From Brachybacterium sp. SGAir0954 (GTDB taxonomy: Bacteria; Actinomycetota; Actinomycetes; Actinomycetales; Dermabacteraceae): 64,000 bases of DNA. The notes beneath the pieces are model-generated. The model was not told the DNA's origin, searched no databases, and was given only the letters and a program-made list of their open reading frames with translations. The translations under genes were made by a program, and so were the position numbers. How positions within the stretch are numbered: position 1 is the first letter of the stretch; every line of letters starts with the position of its first letter. The stretch lies in contig NZ_CP027295.1 in NCBI RefSeq assembly GCF_005490785.1, positions 2,170,001 to 2,234,000 on the forward strand, in the 5' to 3' direction. Shown in pieces: positions 19,201-25,418 of the stretch.

Positions 19201-19975
19201 GCCCAACATCCACGGCGACACCGTCACCACCATCCCCATCCCGAGCGGCACCCCGGGCACGACTGCGGCGACGACGATCGCCGGCTGGTCCAGCTACACC
19301 GAATACGGCACCCCCATCGACCCCGCCCAAACCGCAAATGTCGGCACGAGCGCCGGCTACGGCTGGCTCGGAGCCAAGGAACGCTCCACCACCACCGAGA
19401 CCGCCGGCCTGACTCTCATGGGCGCGCGACTCTACAACGCCGCTACAGGGAACTTCACCGGTAAGGACCCGGTAAATGGCGGAAATAGCACGTCTTACGG
19501 GTATCCCACCGACCCCGTTAATAGCTATGACACAGAGGGCACCTGGGGGTATACATACAATTTCAAGGTCGGGAAGACCCGCAAGTCGTCGAGTGCAATA
19601 TTCTCCGCCCTCCGGGCGAGTTTTTCCAAGTACTTCCCAATCAAAGGCGCAGGGAAGCGCCTCTATCTGGGGGCCGTCATGCCTCTCAAGGTTGCGATAA
19701 TTCCATTCCCCGTTAAGGTTACCCGAATGTATACCGTGGGATGGACATTTGGTGTCCTGAAGGGCCATCCAGACTATTCGCCTGTCGGTACTTCATATAT
19801 CAACTTCAAGCTTTATAAGTCCAACGGAAATCTTTGGCTGCGTACCCACGGAGAGGTAAAGTTCGGCAGTCTCGCGTGGGCCGCCGGAATGAACATCAAT
19901 GGTCGCGCTGCCTACATGGCGCAAGCATGGAGCACTTGGAATAAATTCCGAAACAACCTCAAGGGACTTCTGTGA
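13253..19975 (+). CDS. Secreted Rhs/YD-repeat polymorphic toxin with DNRLRE domain
   Basis: 2,240 residues. TTG start chosen because AGGAG lies 6 bases upstream and it gives a signal peptide (basic SSRWYRRA, hydrophobic LLSVASLSIAGLVVSG, cleavage after SARA). Residues about 350-512 form a DNRLRE-type domain (SFLTF, W-NQP, W...ITFTYDR). Later come Ig-like spacers and from about 860 the Rhs shell with many YTYD-x-RL-type repeats (YTYDALTRLSKVTD, YTYDKGGNLTKVED, YDTADRLTGGYVYD). The core closes with LTLMGARLYN (2053 on) and YPTDPVNSYDTEG. The last 144 residues (2097-2240) are the variable tip: low-GC codons, a basic start (KVGKTRKSSS) and a hydrophobic centre (GAVMPLKVAIIPFPVKV). I recognise no enzyme fold there. 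Export and tip delivery at contact are inferred from the family. Two lipoprotein genes follow immediately. Confidence 0.92.
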   Translation: MGGRVSSRWYRRALLSVASLSIAGLVVSGLPMGSARAEDPPVEPAPQVSAPVSPEELDFPSAVVQARATGERVEATAERGESSTTWANPDGTVTTTQYAAPVRFQDDEGAWREYDTTLVEQEDGSISPKAVPDGVVLAGEVEGTEKKPAEVASVDAGKDGSVALAWEDSLADPVVKGSVATYQGAWPGIDLVVHATRDGFEQSFVIADREALLDYAGESSAASDGGGGQPAPSDGGGDAPAAGTGPVTWDVPLQVDDSLTVREVKGERVEFVDQDDKVVSTFEVPLAWDASVDKASREHLARSEVSVEVLERKNGLVTLRLGVDRGWLLDGARVFPVTVDPVYAKATAKPTFDAFVQTNYSSDRSSEQELKVGTYDGTNKARSFLTFANSSFKGLQIQSATLNLYETWSYSCTASALEVWSVGPAVDSSVRWTNQPAMAAKQTSVNVAKGANSSCAAGWVNLSITNLAKTWSTSSATSVSLGLKAGSETDTVGWKRFGSMESTTPPSITFTYDRKPNQATVPVVGNTGTYESTSYAWKKRPLLSTTATDPDGNTVSAEIQVHTSTAGNASTLLGRCYTATGTSGQTLSCTPGFDFPDNTTLYVRAKATDEIGVAGLWSGWKTVKTAQTAPSAPGITCNVANGSWSQTKPSASLSCSVVITQGLSNNSPINVRYMVDGATAETVMRIDPGPRTVALPAIAFTEGAHKLTVRVSTASTMASAPVSFQTGWGGPSVIRPAPLAASNGSFAVEASAPPVTSSGQSVTAQQQWRLAGTTAAWTNAGSAATLSGTVGKPLPYKGTFDASTALASAGNTSRGPVRLEFRICFTYPSITPLCTDQTRPTTLVRVPHAFGGGYPTTDVEAGQVALYTGEFQTTATDVSVPGYGSNISLERSHLSYTGTGDVKDWPLDGVTGVFGPGFTANLEGDDATGLAGMDVLDQRMSDGTIALVDDEGEPLVFVNPTGKVGTVTGALLPGTEDTELSGTTAQITGTAAAPKLLVTEDDGTITTFTPVTGGASKNLVWHPASIAEPGQAGATTFGHDATTGAVTRIVAPLPDGLTGTACPTSGTLAPGCRAIDLTYTTVTDPNGKQAQRLSSVAAVMYNPATKQVESKPVTTYTYDALTRLSKVTDVRSNLSTTYTWDGSTTRIKTITPSGLAGYTVTYAANPDTSIPTQVVKNVQRGAQTSGGAAVQIASIVYDVPVSGTGLPNLSETGISAWVKDEKDSAEYAGQKPVNGYAVFSSDHPVTALVGKSLTAADLQYADLQYINAEAYTINSASYGAGAWQITAARYDEQGNVIRELDAGAVATAIATPDLDGPGVDALSTQTFYNTEQKNGDVVVLPAGSVVTDEFGPARDVLLADGSTTARLRPHTATVYDQGAPNSGVNPATGQAYALPTTVTMDAVTTDSTPGNITALEQVSTTTNTYTPIDGKGVDDPTSGWVLGVPTTVKDSLGRTTKQRFDDRGKLVESRMPASNGTDAGTTKTIYYTAAANSEDASCGASDQAKAWAGEICRTFPAAAPSSGPTLPSTKVTGYDFWLAPTTTVETSGSASRTSQVTYDAAGRAIWTKTSTSGVTGSVAQDAIFTQYNQTTGLVDAVGVSNAMNTGIGTVKDSYTYDLWGKETSYTNQLGDKTTTAYDTAARVVKVTDPKGTTTFTYDGNDANGKAERRSLVTTQTVTRTGSDVLTYAAAYDADGAMTTEKLPGAITATHLVDEAGEEVGLTYAGQLTDPETGEVSTGAWLAWSQTNDILGRVRTDSATFASQIAAAAGVEADAESAVEDPLDFDHRYTYDKGGNLTKVEDLTGLPVGGSEVSPYTVREYTFTTNGARKTAKETIRADGTTTGAATTGVNQSLTYDTADRLTGGYVYDLLGRQTTVPAAHAPNTAGGDITLGYFDSDLPAKVTQGGTVTSFTLDVAQRRLVQSSVTGAKTTTTTRHYTDGSDNPAWIETARPDGTSETLRYTSSISGDLGASIATDGGTSLMLPNIHGDTVTTIPIPSGTPGTTAATTIAGWSSYTEYGTPIDPAQTANVGTSAGYGWLGAKERSTTTETAGLTLMGARLYNAATGNFTGKDPVNGGNSTSYGYPTDPVNSYDTEGTWGYTYNFKVGKTRKSSSAIFSALRASFSKYFPIKGAGKRLYLGAVMPLKVAIIPFPVKVTRMYTVGWTFGVLKGHPDYSPVGTSYINFKLYKSNGNLWLRTHGEVKFGSLAWAAGMNINGRAAYMAQAWSTWNKFRNNLKGLL

Positions 19976-19997
19976 CTCGATTGAATGAGGAAGATGA

Positions 19998-20543
19998 ATG
20001 AAGCCGCTGCGCCGGAGAGATGCCCTGCGCCTGTTCGCAATCCCGACCGCCAGTCTCTTGACGGCCTGCGGTGGTGAGCAAGGAGCGGATGGGATCTCGC
20101 GCCCCGTAGCAAGGACGCGCGACCTGCTTGAATCCGAGAAGCTCTGCGGGGCCAGAGTCGATGACGGAGTCCTATCAGTCTGCATTCCTGAGTGCGATGG
20201 GGACATCTGGTTCACCTCGACTCGTCGTGCGATCCAGTCGAGCACCGCCTACATTACGAATAGTTGGTGGGGACTGAAGGTTGCGAATGTGAATGTAAGT
20301 ATCGCAACCCTGAGCAAAGATAGCTTCGACGAATCCAGCGGCTCATACGACCCGTCTCAAAGCATGTACATCGCGGTGAGGTCAGATCGAGTATCCCGAA
20401 ATATTTTCTGGCTTGGAACCGATGAATCGGTCTACCCAAAAGAGAGTGACGAATTCGTCAATGGGGCCGGAGACGTATTCTCAGCCAAATTGATAGCAGA
20501 GGGGGGTTATACATGCAGCTTTGGCGACGGCTCCCTGTTCTAG
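19998..20543 (+). CDS. Lipoprotein, candidate immunity protein 1 for the rhs tip
   Basis: 181 residues; GAGGAAG precedes the ATG. Signal peptide MKPLRRRDALRLFAIPTASLLTAC with lipobox LTAC (Cys24), so the mature protein should be anchored on the outer face of the membrane. It contains DGVLSVCIPEC, which recurs as DGNLSFAVPEC in the next gene, so the two are paralogues. The gene starts 22 bp after the rhs stop and is less GC-rich than the core, as expected for a cassette that moves with the tip. Immunity is inferred from position. An extracytoplasmic immunity protein suggests that the tip acts at the envelope. Confidence 0.75.
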   Translation: MKPLRRRDALRLFAIPTASLLTACGGEQGADGISRPVARTRDLLESEKLCGARVDDGVLSVCIPECDGDIWFTSTRRAIQSSTAYITNSWWGLKVANVNVSIATLSKDSFDESSGSYDPSQSMYIAVRSDRVSRNIFWLGTDESVYPKESDEFVNGAGDVFSAKLIAEGGYTCSFGDGSLF

Positions 20544-21031
20544 TAGCCGCATGCGTGATATCGGTGGCATGTATCGCGTGCGACACCGCTAAGATCAAGC
20601 CAGCGAGCGAAGAAGCGTTAGACAGCGATCCTCCCATTGCGTACTTCTACCGTGACGGCAACTTGTCATTCGCGGTTCCCGAATGCTACGGATATGTTGT
20701 TGGGATGACGCTGCAGGATGTGGCATCTGTTGACTCCGAGAGTATTTGGAGGCTCGGATCGCCATCCAAATTGATGCTTGGTACAGTAGCCCCGGAGATG
20801 GCAGGGTTTAGGGTTGAGTACGGGAGTGCCGACATCGCCAAGAGGGAGGTCGATGTAACCCTGGACACCACACTGTATTCATTTGTGTTCTTGCGGCTTC
20901 CGGCGATTAATGAGCGGCCGATCCCAGAGTCAGGAAGCGCCTATCTTCAAGATGGTCGCAAAGTGAACATTGAACAATTTGTGCATGATCGAAAATGGTG
21001 CGCAGACTTTTCCGGGGGGATGTCTAGGTAG
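20513..21031 (+). CDS. Lipoprotein, candidate immunity protein 2 (paralogue of the previous gene)
   Basis: 172 residues, overlapping the previous gene by 31 bases in another frame, so probably translationally coupled. Signal peptide MQLWRRLPVLVAACVISVACIAC; the lipobox Cys is Cys23 (ACIAC) or possibly Cys20. DGNLSFAVPECYGYVV aligns with DGVLSVCIPECDGDIW of the upstream lipoprotein, and both end in a region with conserved Cys. No known domain recognised. A second immunity variant or one half of a two-part receptor are both possible. Confidence 0.75.
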   Translation: MQLWRRLPVLVAACVISVACIACDTAKIKPASEEALDSDPPIAYFYRDGNLSFAVPECYGYVVGMTLQDVASVDSESIWRLGSPSKLMLGTVAPEMAGFRVEYGSADIAKREVDVTLDTTLYSFVFLRLPAINERPIPESGSAYLQDGRKVNIEQFVHDRKWCADFSGGMSR

Positions 21032-21171
21032 GATAGACTCCGCATATCTCAAGGCGCCACAACCGTTTTCAATGCCTTATTCGTAGATTTTCAGAAGTGT
21101 CTTTCGCGTACCATTCTACGTGCTTGACCATTAGTTGACTTGCGGCCCAATTGAAGATCAGGCCGGAGGTG
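21032..21171. other. AT-rich spacer after the lipoprotein genes
   Basis: About 140 bp without an open frame of note or a clear hairpin. Marks the change from the rhs cassette to the minus-strand genes. Confidence 0.5.
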
Positions 21172-21737
21172 CTACTGAATTTTGGGCGGATCCAGCCCAG
21201 GAAGCTCTGCTTTCCCGACGACCAGGACGGTGATGTTCGGCCGGCAGTACGAGAAGGCCTGGGGGAGCTTCGAATCGCGATCGTCGCCCTGTTTGAGTAG
21301 ATCTACTGCTGACGTAGCCGGTGGGCGCCCCCTGGACCGGGATCGCCCTTCGCGGCCGGGGCGCATTAGTGCGCAGCAACGAGACCTTCACGCCCGGCAG
21401 GCAGCTCATCGTGTCGTAGGCGGGCCCGTGAGCGAGGTTGCCCTCGCCGTGATGCTCCTGGCCCTCGCAGTGCCCGCTCCTGCTTCACATCTGGCCGAAG
21501 GGGGGCAGCGATCACCACGACGTGCCGGATGCCGAGAGTCGGAAGGAGGTCAGCATCTTTTGCTTGGCCGCGATCGCCGAGTTCCCGCCAGTGAAGCTAG
21601 CGACCGCGCGGCGCGAGGGCCCGCAACATCTCGGACGCCTCCCGCTCGGCGTCGACATCGGAGAGCGAAGCGCCGAGAAGATACATCCGAAGGGCAACAC
21701 CATCTTTGCGCGCACTCTCGTCGACCCATGCCCTCAT
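21172..21737 (-). pseudogene. DUF3800-like protein, frameshifted
   Basis: Starts at ATG 21737 with AGAGG upstream: MRAWVDESARKDGVALRMYLLGASLSDVDAEREASEMLRAL. This resembles DUF3800/RNase H-like proteins (M-x-A-Y-VDES...YLLAA). The HW-DE block expected next is absent and the frame changes. GIRHVVVIAAP, the expected central strand, appears in another frame, and a further frame gives the ending DLLKQGDDRDSKLPQAFSY. At least two frame changes or deletions are needed to connect the parts. The gene follows the YjzC-like gene in the same direction. Confidence 0.55.
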
Positions 21738-21795
21738 CGGAATCCTCTCTGACGCGAGCCGGGGCCGCCTCACGCGAGACGACCCCGGCTGCTGG

Positions 21796-21996
21796 TCACT
21801 TCCGGCGACCGTCGCCGTTGCGCGTCCGGTCAGTGAGCACGTAGCTCTGGCCCGGCCGCGGTGTCGGCGGAAGCGGAGAGCCATACACGCTCGTCCGCTC
21901 CTCACCCGTGGAACCGCCGCGCGGTCCCACGATCTGGTACTGCCCCGAGGCCGGCGTGGCCTGCCCGGGCTTCAGTGACTTCTCTGCACGAGACAC
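21796..21996 (-). CDS. YjzC-like small protein
   Basis: 66 residues. GTG 21996 is preceded by AAAGGAGA at good spacing. SGQYQIVGPRGGSTGEERT and PLPPTPRPGQSYVLTDRTRN match the YjzC-like small-protein pattern (SGQYxxxGPRGG ... FPPTPxPGQxxxLxDPT). Function unknown. Placed upstream of the DUF3800-like pseudogene, probably in one transcript with it. Confidence 0.75.
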   Translation of the reverse strand: MSRAEKSLKPGQATPASGQYQIVGPRGGSTGEERTSVYGSPLPPTPRPGQSYVLTDRTRNGDGRRK

Positions 21997-22075
21997 GAGG
22001 TCTCCTTTCCGCCACCAGGGAGGTAGGAAGTATCCTCGAGAGGCATCACGACGATGCTCGAGGCCCTAGTGGTGT

Positions 22076-22109
22076 GAAGCCTGGACCCGTTGCAGCGGGT
22101 CCAGGCTTC
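22076..22109 (-). terminator. Hairpin terminator after the 136-aa gene
   Basis: 14-bp perfect stem (GAAGCCTGGACCCG with CGGGTCCAGGCTTC) and 6-nt loop TTGCAG, starting 5 bp beyond the minus-strand stop at 22114. Confidence 0.85.
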
Positions 22110-22113
22110 GTCT

Positions 22114-22524
22114 CTACTCCGCCTCATCACTACTGGAGTCGGCAGAGTTGTTCTTGGTGCGGTTGCTTCGCACGATCGTGGAGGGCCCCTCGACCGCCAC
22201 GCACAGCATCCCGTCCTCAACGAACGGTTCAAACCGCCGGCTGACGGACGTGTCGATGTCGTAGGCCTGCGTGAACGCCATAGCTGACAGCAGCGTCTGG
22301 CCCGACTTTGCGGGTTCGCGTAGCTCATAAGACTGCGCGGATGGCTCCGACGGACGAAGCGCCATCACCTTTCGCTCCCGGTCGAACAGCAGCTCCACCA
22401 CCCTCGCACGGTCGATGAACGCATGGGCTGCACCACTGATCGAGATGATGCCCCGCTTCTGCACAGTGACACTCGGAGTGCCCCGCATCGGAGCTTGGCG
22501 CTTGTCGAACACCTCGAAACCCAT
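22114..22524 (-). CDS. Conserved actinobacterial protein of unknown function (136 aa)
   Basis: Starts at ATG 22524 behind GGGAGGA; the longer frame upstream is not needed. MGFEVFDKRQAP...PSVTVQKRGIISISGAAHAFI, VELLFDRERKVMALRPSEPS and AMAFTQAYDIDTSVSRRFEP give the look of a compact cytoplasmic protein. I have seen similar proteins in actinobacterial accessory regions but know no function. It has its own terminator and sits between the YjzC-like gene and the broken resolvase. Confidence 0.8.
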   Translation of the reverse strand: MGFEVFDKRQAPMRGTPSVTVQKRGIISISGAAHAFIDRARVVELLFDRERKVMALRPSEPSAQSYELREPAKSGQTLLSAMAFTQAYDIDTSVSRRFEPFVEDGMLCVAVEGPSTIVRSNRTKNNSADSSSDEAE

Positions 22525-22935
22525 GACGTTCCTCCCTTGTGCTTCGGCAGACTCGGACGAGGCTGTCGCACACTCAGTGTCGCACGAGTGTTCGATCTCG
22601 ACAAGGATGCAACATGTACTCAACTACATGACTGTCAACCCGACTGTCGCAGTGGCCGCGCTCAGCCAACACCCCGGCCATCTACTTGAAGTGGACGTTG
22701 CTCTACGGACGGAGACTAATGTTCGAAGCGGAGCATGAAATTGTCGACAGCCTCGCGCGAAGTGTTGACCGCAGAAGGCCCCTAGTCTGCGCGAACAAGT
22801 ACCTTTGGGGTATACCCCAGTGCGACACCCGGAGCGAGCTCCAGCCACGGTTACCAATAGGGTGCGCGGAGACGGTTTTGCAACACTTCTGTAGCGCTCC
22901 GTAGGTTTTCCACCTCACTGCGACACGATCGCCTC
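22525..22935. other. Intergenic region between the 136-aa gene and the resolvase
   Basis: 411 bp. Contains the promoter side of the minus-strand gene and, at 22806-22819, the second copy of palindrome TGGGGTATACCCCA. Short open frames on both strands lack ribosome sites and similarity; no gene supported. Confidence 0.55.
22806..22819. promoter_or_regulatory. Palindrome TGGGGTATACCCCA, copy 2
   Basis: Identical to the 14-mer at 12892-12905, here 117 bp ahead of the resolvase start. The flanking bases differ, so the conserved unit is the palindrome itself. Confidence 0.45.
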
Positions 22936-23503
22936 ATGCCCACCACGCAGCGCGTCGCCTACGTCCGAGTCTCCTCCGCAGGCCAGAACCTCGACCGGCA
23001 GCTCGAGGCAATCGGTTACGCGGACAAGACCTGTCGCGAGTACCAGTCCACCGCGATTGCCTCCGCACGCCCGCAGCTCCGCGAGGCACTGGACTACGTG
23101 CGCTAGGGAGAAATCCTTGCGGTCGCCTCGATAGACAGGCTCGCCCGCTCCCTGCGCGACATGCTCGAGATCATGGAGGAGCTCGAGCAGAAGGGCGTCA
23201 GCGTCGAGTTCGTATCCCAGGGCCTCACGATCCGGCCCGACGTGCGACCTCACCACGCGCCTGATCTTGCACATCACCACCGCGGTGGCCCGGTCCGAGC
23301 ATGAGATGATCCGCGAGCGCCAGTCCGAAGGCATCGCGATCGCCAAAGCTCGAGGCATCTACAAGGGTAGGGCTCGAGCCCACGATGACACTGCGATCCA
23401 GGCCATGCGCGACCAGGCAGCTCAAGGCATTCCGAAAGCACGTATCGCACGTGAGCATGGAATCAGCCGATCCACGCTGTACCGGTACCTGAACCCCTCA
23501 TAG
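22936..23503 (+). pseudogene. Serine resolvase/invertase, broken by a stop and a frameshift
   Basis: From ATG 22936: RVAYVRVSSAGQNLDRQLEAIG contains the catalytic Ser of serine recombinases. A TAG follows LREALDYVR, then EILAVASIDRLARSLRDM in the same frame. After GLTIRPDV the frame shifts and continues as TTRLILHITTAVARSEHEMIRERQSEGIAIAK. It finishes with a C-terminal helix-turn-helix (IPKARIAREHGISRSTLYRYL). Two lesions, so inactive. It may be what is left of the enzyme that brought in part of the island. Confidence 0.88.
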
Positions 23504-23587
23504 TCGCCTGTTAGTCGAGTGAGTAGAACGCGGTGTGCACGAAGACTGCGGCGGAAGATCTGGGTACACGAGGAGAGGGGTGTCCCT

Positions 23588-24307
23588 CTATGTGGGCGGC
23601 GTGGCGTCTGTGCTCCCGCCAGCCTTAACGTCCAAGCGCCTCAGGATCGTGGTTGGAGTGCCTCCCCAAAGCGTCAGCGAGGCGCAGAGGTCGGGGCGCA
23701 CCGACATGATGAGAGACTCCTGGTAAGAAATCACGGCCAACCAGTCTCCGACCAGGCCTGCAACGCTCCAAAGCTGGAACTCTGAGTCGACCCCGTTAAG
23801 GACCTCCGAGACGTCGTCGGCATGCCATAGCTCGGAGTACAGGACGCTCCTAGCCACCATCGCCGACCCCACCCCACCCGGGGGCGTAAGTGCTCTGCCG
23901 TCCTGCGATGCCATCACGGTGGCCCGGTTGAATCTCCCGGCTCGCCACCATCCAGTCAGCGTCTCGCACATCTGGACATGATCCGGATCCGTAGCGAAGT
24001 GTGCGATCGATTTGGCGACCTCGGTGCCGTGTAGTCCATCCTTCCAGAGTGTGAAGACTCGAGCCCGCGTGGCGGCCACTTCCAGTTGTTCGCGATCGAC
24101 CTGATCGTGGCGGATCCCCGAGGGTAAGAACTCGCCCGTCTCTTCACTGCGCGAGAAGGTGACATGCAGCCTGGTGCCGAGGGCTGGTGCTGACGGGCTT
24201 TGCGCGAGCGAGCATGTCAGTGCTATTCGGGATCGCTCGACGGCGCGGCGCAGACGCATCGCGTGGTCGTCATCGGTCTCGAGCTGAGTGGGCTGCTGGC
24301 GACTCAT
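23588..24307 (-). CDS. Hypothetical protein (239 aa)
   Basis: GAGG precedes ATG 24307. The protein is soluble, with Arg/Glu-rich segments in the N-terminal third, an FxTLWKDGLHGTEVAKSIAHFATDPDHV block and a hydrophobic C-terminal part (FQLWSVAGLVGDWLAVISYQ). I recognise no family. It lies between the resolvase relic and a restriction-methylase stub, so it belongs to the accessory island. Confidence 0.6.
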   Translation of the reverse strand: MSRQQPTQLETDDDHAMRLRRAVERSRIALTCSLAQSPSAPALGTRLHVTFSRSEETGEFLPSGIRHDQVDREQLEVAATRARVFTLWKDGLHGTEVAKSIAHFATDPDHVQMCETLTGWWRAGRFNRATVMASQDGRALTPPGGVGSAMVARSVLYSELWHADDVSEVLNGVDSEFQLWSVAGLVGDWLAVISYQESLIMSVRPDLCASLTLWGGTPTTILRRLDVKAGGSTDATPPT

Positions 24308-24425
24308 GATGACCTCGCTTTGTCTGTTGCGGAGAGTGTCTCATCAGCCGTCCGCTGGCGGACCGCCATGAGCGCCAGCCGTTGCCCAGTACGCTCATCC
24401 CATCTGGCCGGTATGAGGGGGATGC

Positions 24426-24706
24426 GTGGCCAAGTCGCTGTCACTGAACGAGATCCGACGACGCAGTGCGCAGTTCGCCATCGAGTGGCGAGACAGCCCC
24501 GGCGACGAGCGCCAGAGCGAGCAGTCCTTCATTCGTGACCTGCTACAGGTCTACGACATCACGGCAACCAAGGCGGCGCTCTACGAGAAGCGAGCCAAGC
24601 GGTCCTCAACCGGCGGACGCGGGTACATCGACGCTCTCGTGCCCGGCCTGTGCGCCATCGAGATGAAGTCGACGGGCAAGGACCTCGAGGCCGCAGTCGC
24701 GCAGGC
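24426..24706 (+). pseudogene. N-terminal stub of an MmeI-type (type IIL) restriction-methylase
   Basis: GTG 24426 begins VAKSLSLNEIRRRSAQFAIEW, then EQSFIRDLLQVYDITATKAALYEKRAK and TGGRGYIDALVPGLCAIEMKSTGKDLEAAVAQA. This is the N-terminal nuclease region of MmeI-like single-chain restriction-methylases, including the PD-(D/E)xK-like ID-x10-EMKS. After about 93 codons the similarity stops; the methylase and specificity parts (normally several hundred residues more) are absent. A truncated relic of a defence system. Confidence 0.72.
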
Positions 24707-24882
24707 TCTTCCAAGCGCTACGCCGAGCTCACTGGAGCCAACGCCTAGTCAGGACGCTCGCGGCTGGACCACGGTCCCCCGGTCGCTGGGTCCCGCCGTG
24801 ATGTTGGGACAACCTGCCGCCGAGTCGGGTACGGCAGGCACGCGCCCAGCCCCCGGTTCTTCCCTGACCACGGGCGGGCGGG
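24707..24882. other. Junction region at the right edge of the island
   Basis: About 175 bp that does not continue the methylase and has no gene I can support. Downstream, base composition and codon use return to that of the core genes. Confidence 0.45.
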
Positions 24883-25212
24883 ATGTCTGCCGCGAGATCT
24901 AGGGTCCACGCCGTGGAGAAGGTGATCGAGGCGTACGGGGGGATGCGGCTGATCCCGCCGTTGGTGCGCTCCGCCGAGGGCTGGGCTGAGCAGCGCCCGC
25001 GGGAGTGCGCGTGCGGGAGCCGGCGCTTCCTGGTGGGGTGGATGGCGTGCTCGTGTCGCGCAGACACGCTCGGTCCTGGGCATCGGACGTGGGAGTGCCG
25101 GGAGTGCCGCCGGCGGGAGTTGCTGGGGTGTCTCGAGCTGCCTGACATGGGTCAGGCCCTAGCTACTTCGGCCTCGGTTCCACGCAGCCCTGATGAAGAA
25201 TGGGAGCGCTAG
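24883..25212 (+). CDS. Small cysteine-rich (zinc-ribbon-like) protein
   Basis: 109 residues. CACGSRRFLVGWMACSC and, later, WECRECRRRELLGC give several closely spaced cysteine pairs consistent with a zinc-ribbon fold. The N-terminal part is amphipathic (VEKVIEAYGGMRLIPPLV). Start uncertain: ATG 24883 or GTG 24913. The C-terminal 18 codons overlap the convergent small membrane gene. GC-rich codons suggest core rather than island origin. No function recognised. Confidence 0.6.
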   Translation: MSAARSRVHAVEKVIEAYGGMRLIPPLVRSAEGWAEQRPRECACGSRRFLVGWMACSCRADTLGPGHRTWECRECRRRELLGCLELPDMGQALATSASVPRSPDEEWER

Positions 25213-25335
25213 AAGCATGCAGGTAGCTGTCACCACGGCTGTGAACGTGTTACCTAAAACCCCAGCCCAGCCAAGAATCTGAACCACCAAGCCCGCCACA
25301 AGCACAGCCAGGACGAGCTTCATTGATGCACGCAT
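25159..25335 (-). CDS. Small two-helix membrane protein (58 aa)
   Basis: From ATG 25335 with AAGGGGAT upstream: a basic start MRASMKLVLAVLVAGLVVQ, a turn GWAGVLGN and a second hydrophobic helix (FTAVVTATCMLLALPFFI) ending in RAAWNRGRSS. Two membrane helices with both termini probably on one side. Convergent and overlapping with the cysteine-rich gene. Function unknown. Confidence 0.6.
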   Translation of the reverse strand: MRASMKLVLAVLVAGLVVQILGWAGVLGNTFTAVVTATCMLLALPFFIRAAWNRGRSS

Positions 25336-25418
25336 GCGCGATCCCCTTTCCGTGACGCAGCCAAGCCCCCGGGTATCCACCGTCGACAGCCATCCTCGAT
25401 GCAGGACGAACTCTCAGC

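Noticed and set aside
24707..24760. Alternative frame reading AGSSKRYAELTGANA after the methylase stub
   Set aside because: Looks protein-like but is only 15 codons long with no recognisable family; cannot be assigned.
5119..25000. tRNA-Ala as an attachment site for the island
   Set aside because: recQ and a terminator separate the tRNA from the first mobile-element scar, and I saw no copy of the tRNA 3' end at the right edge.
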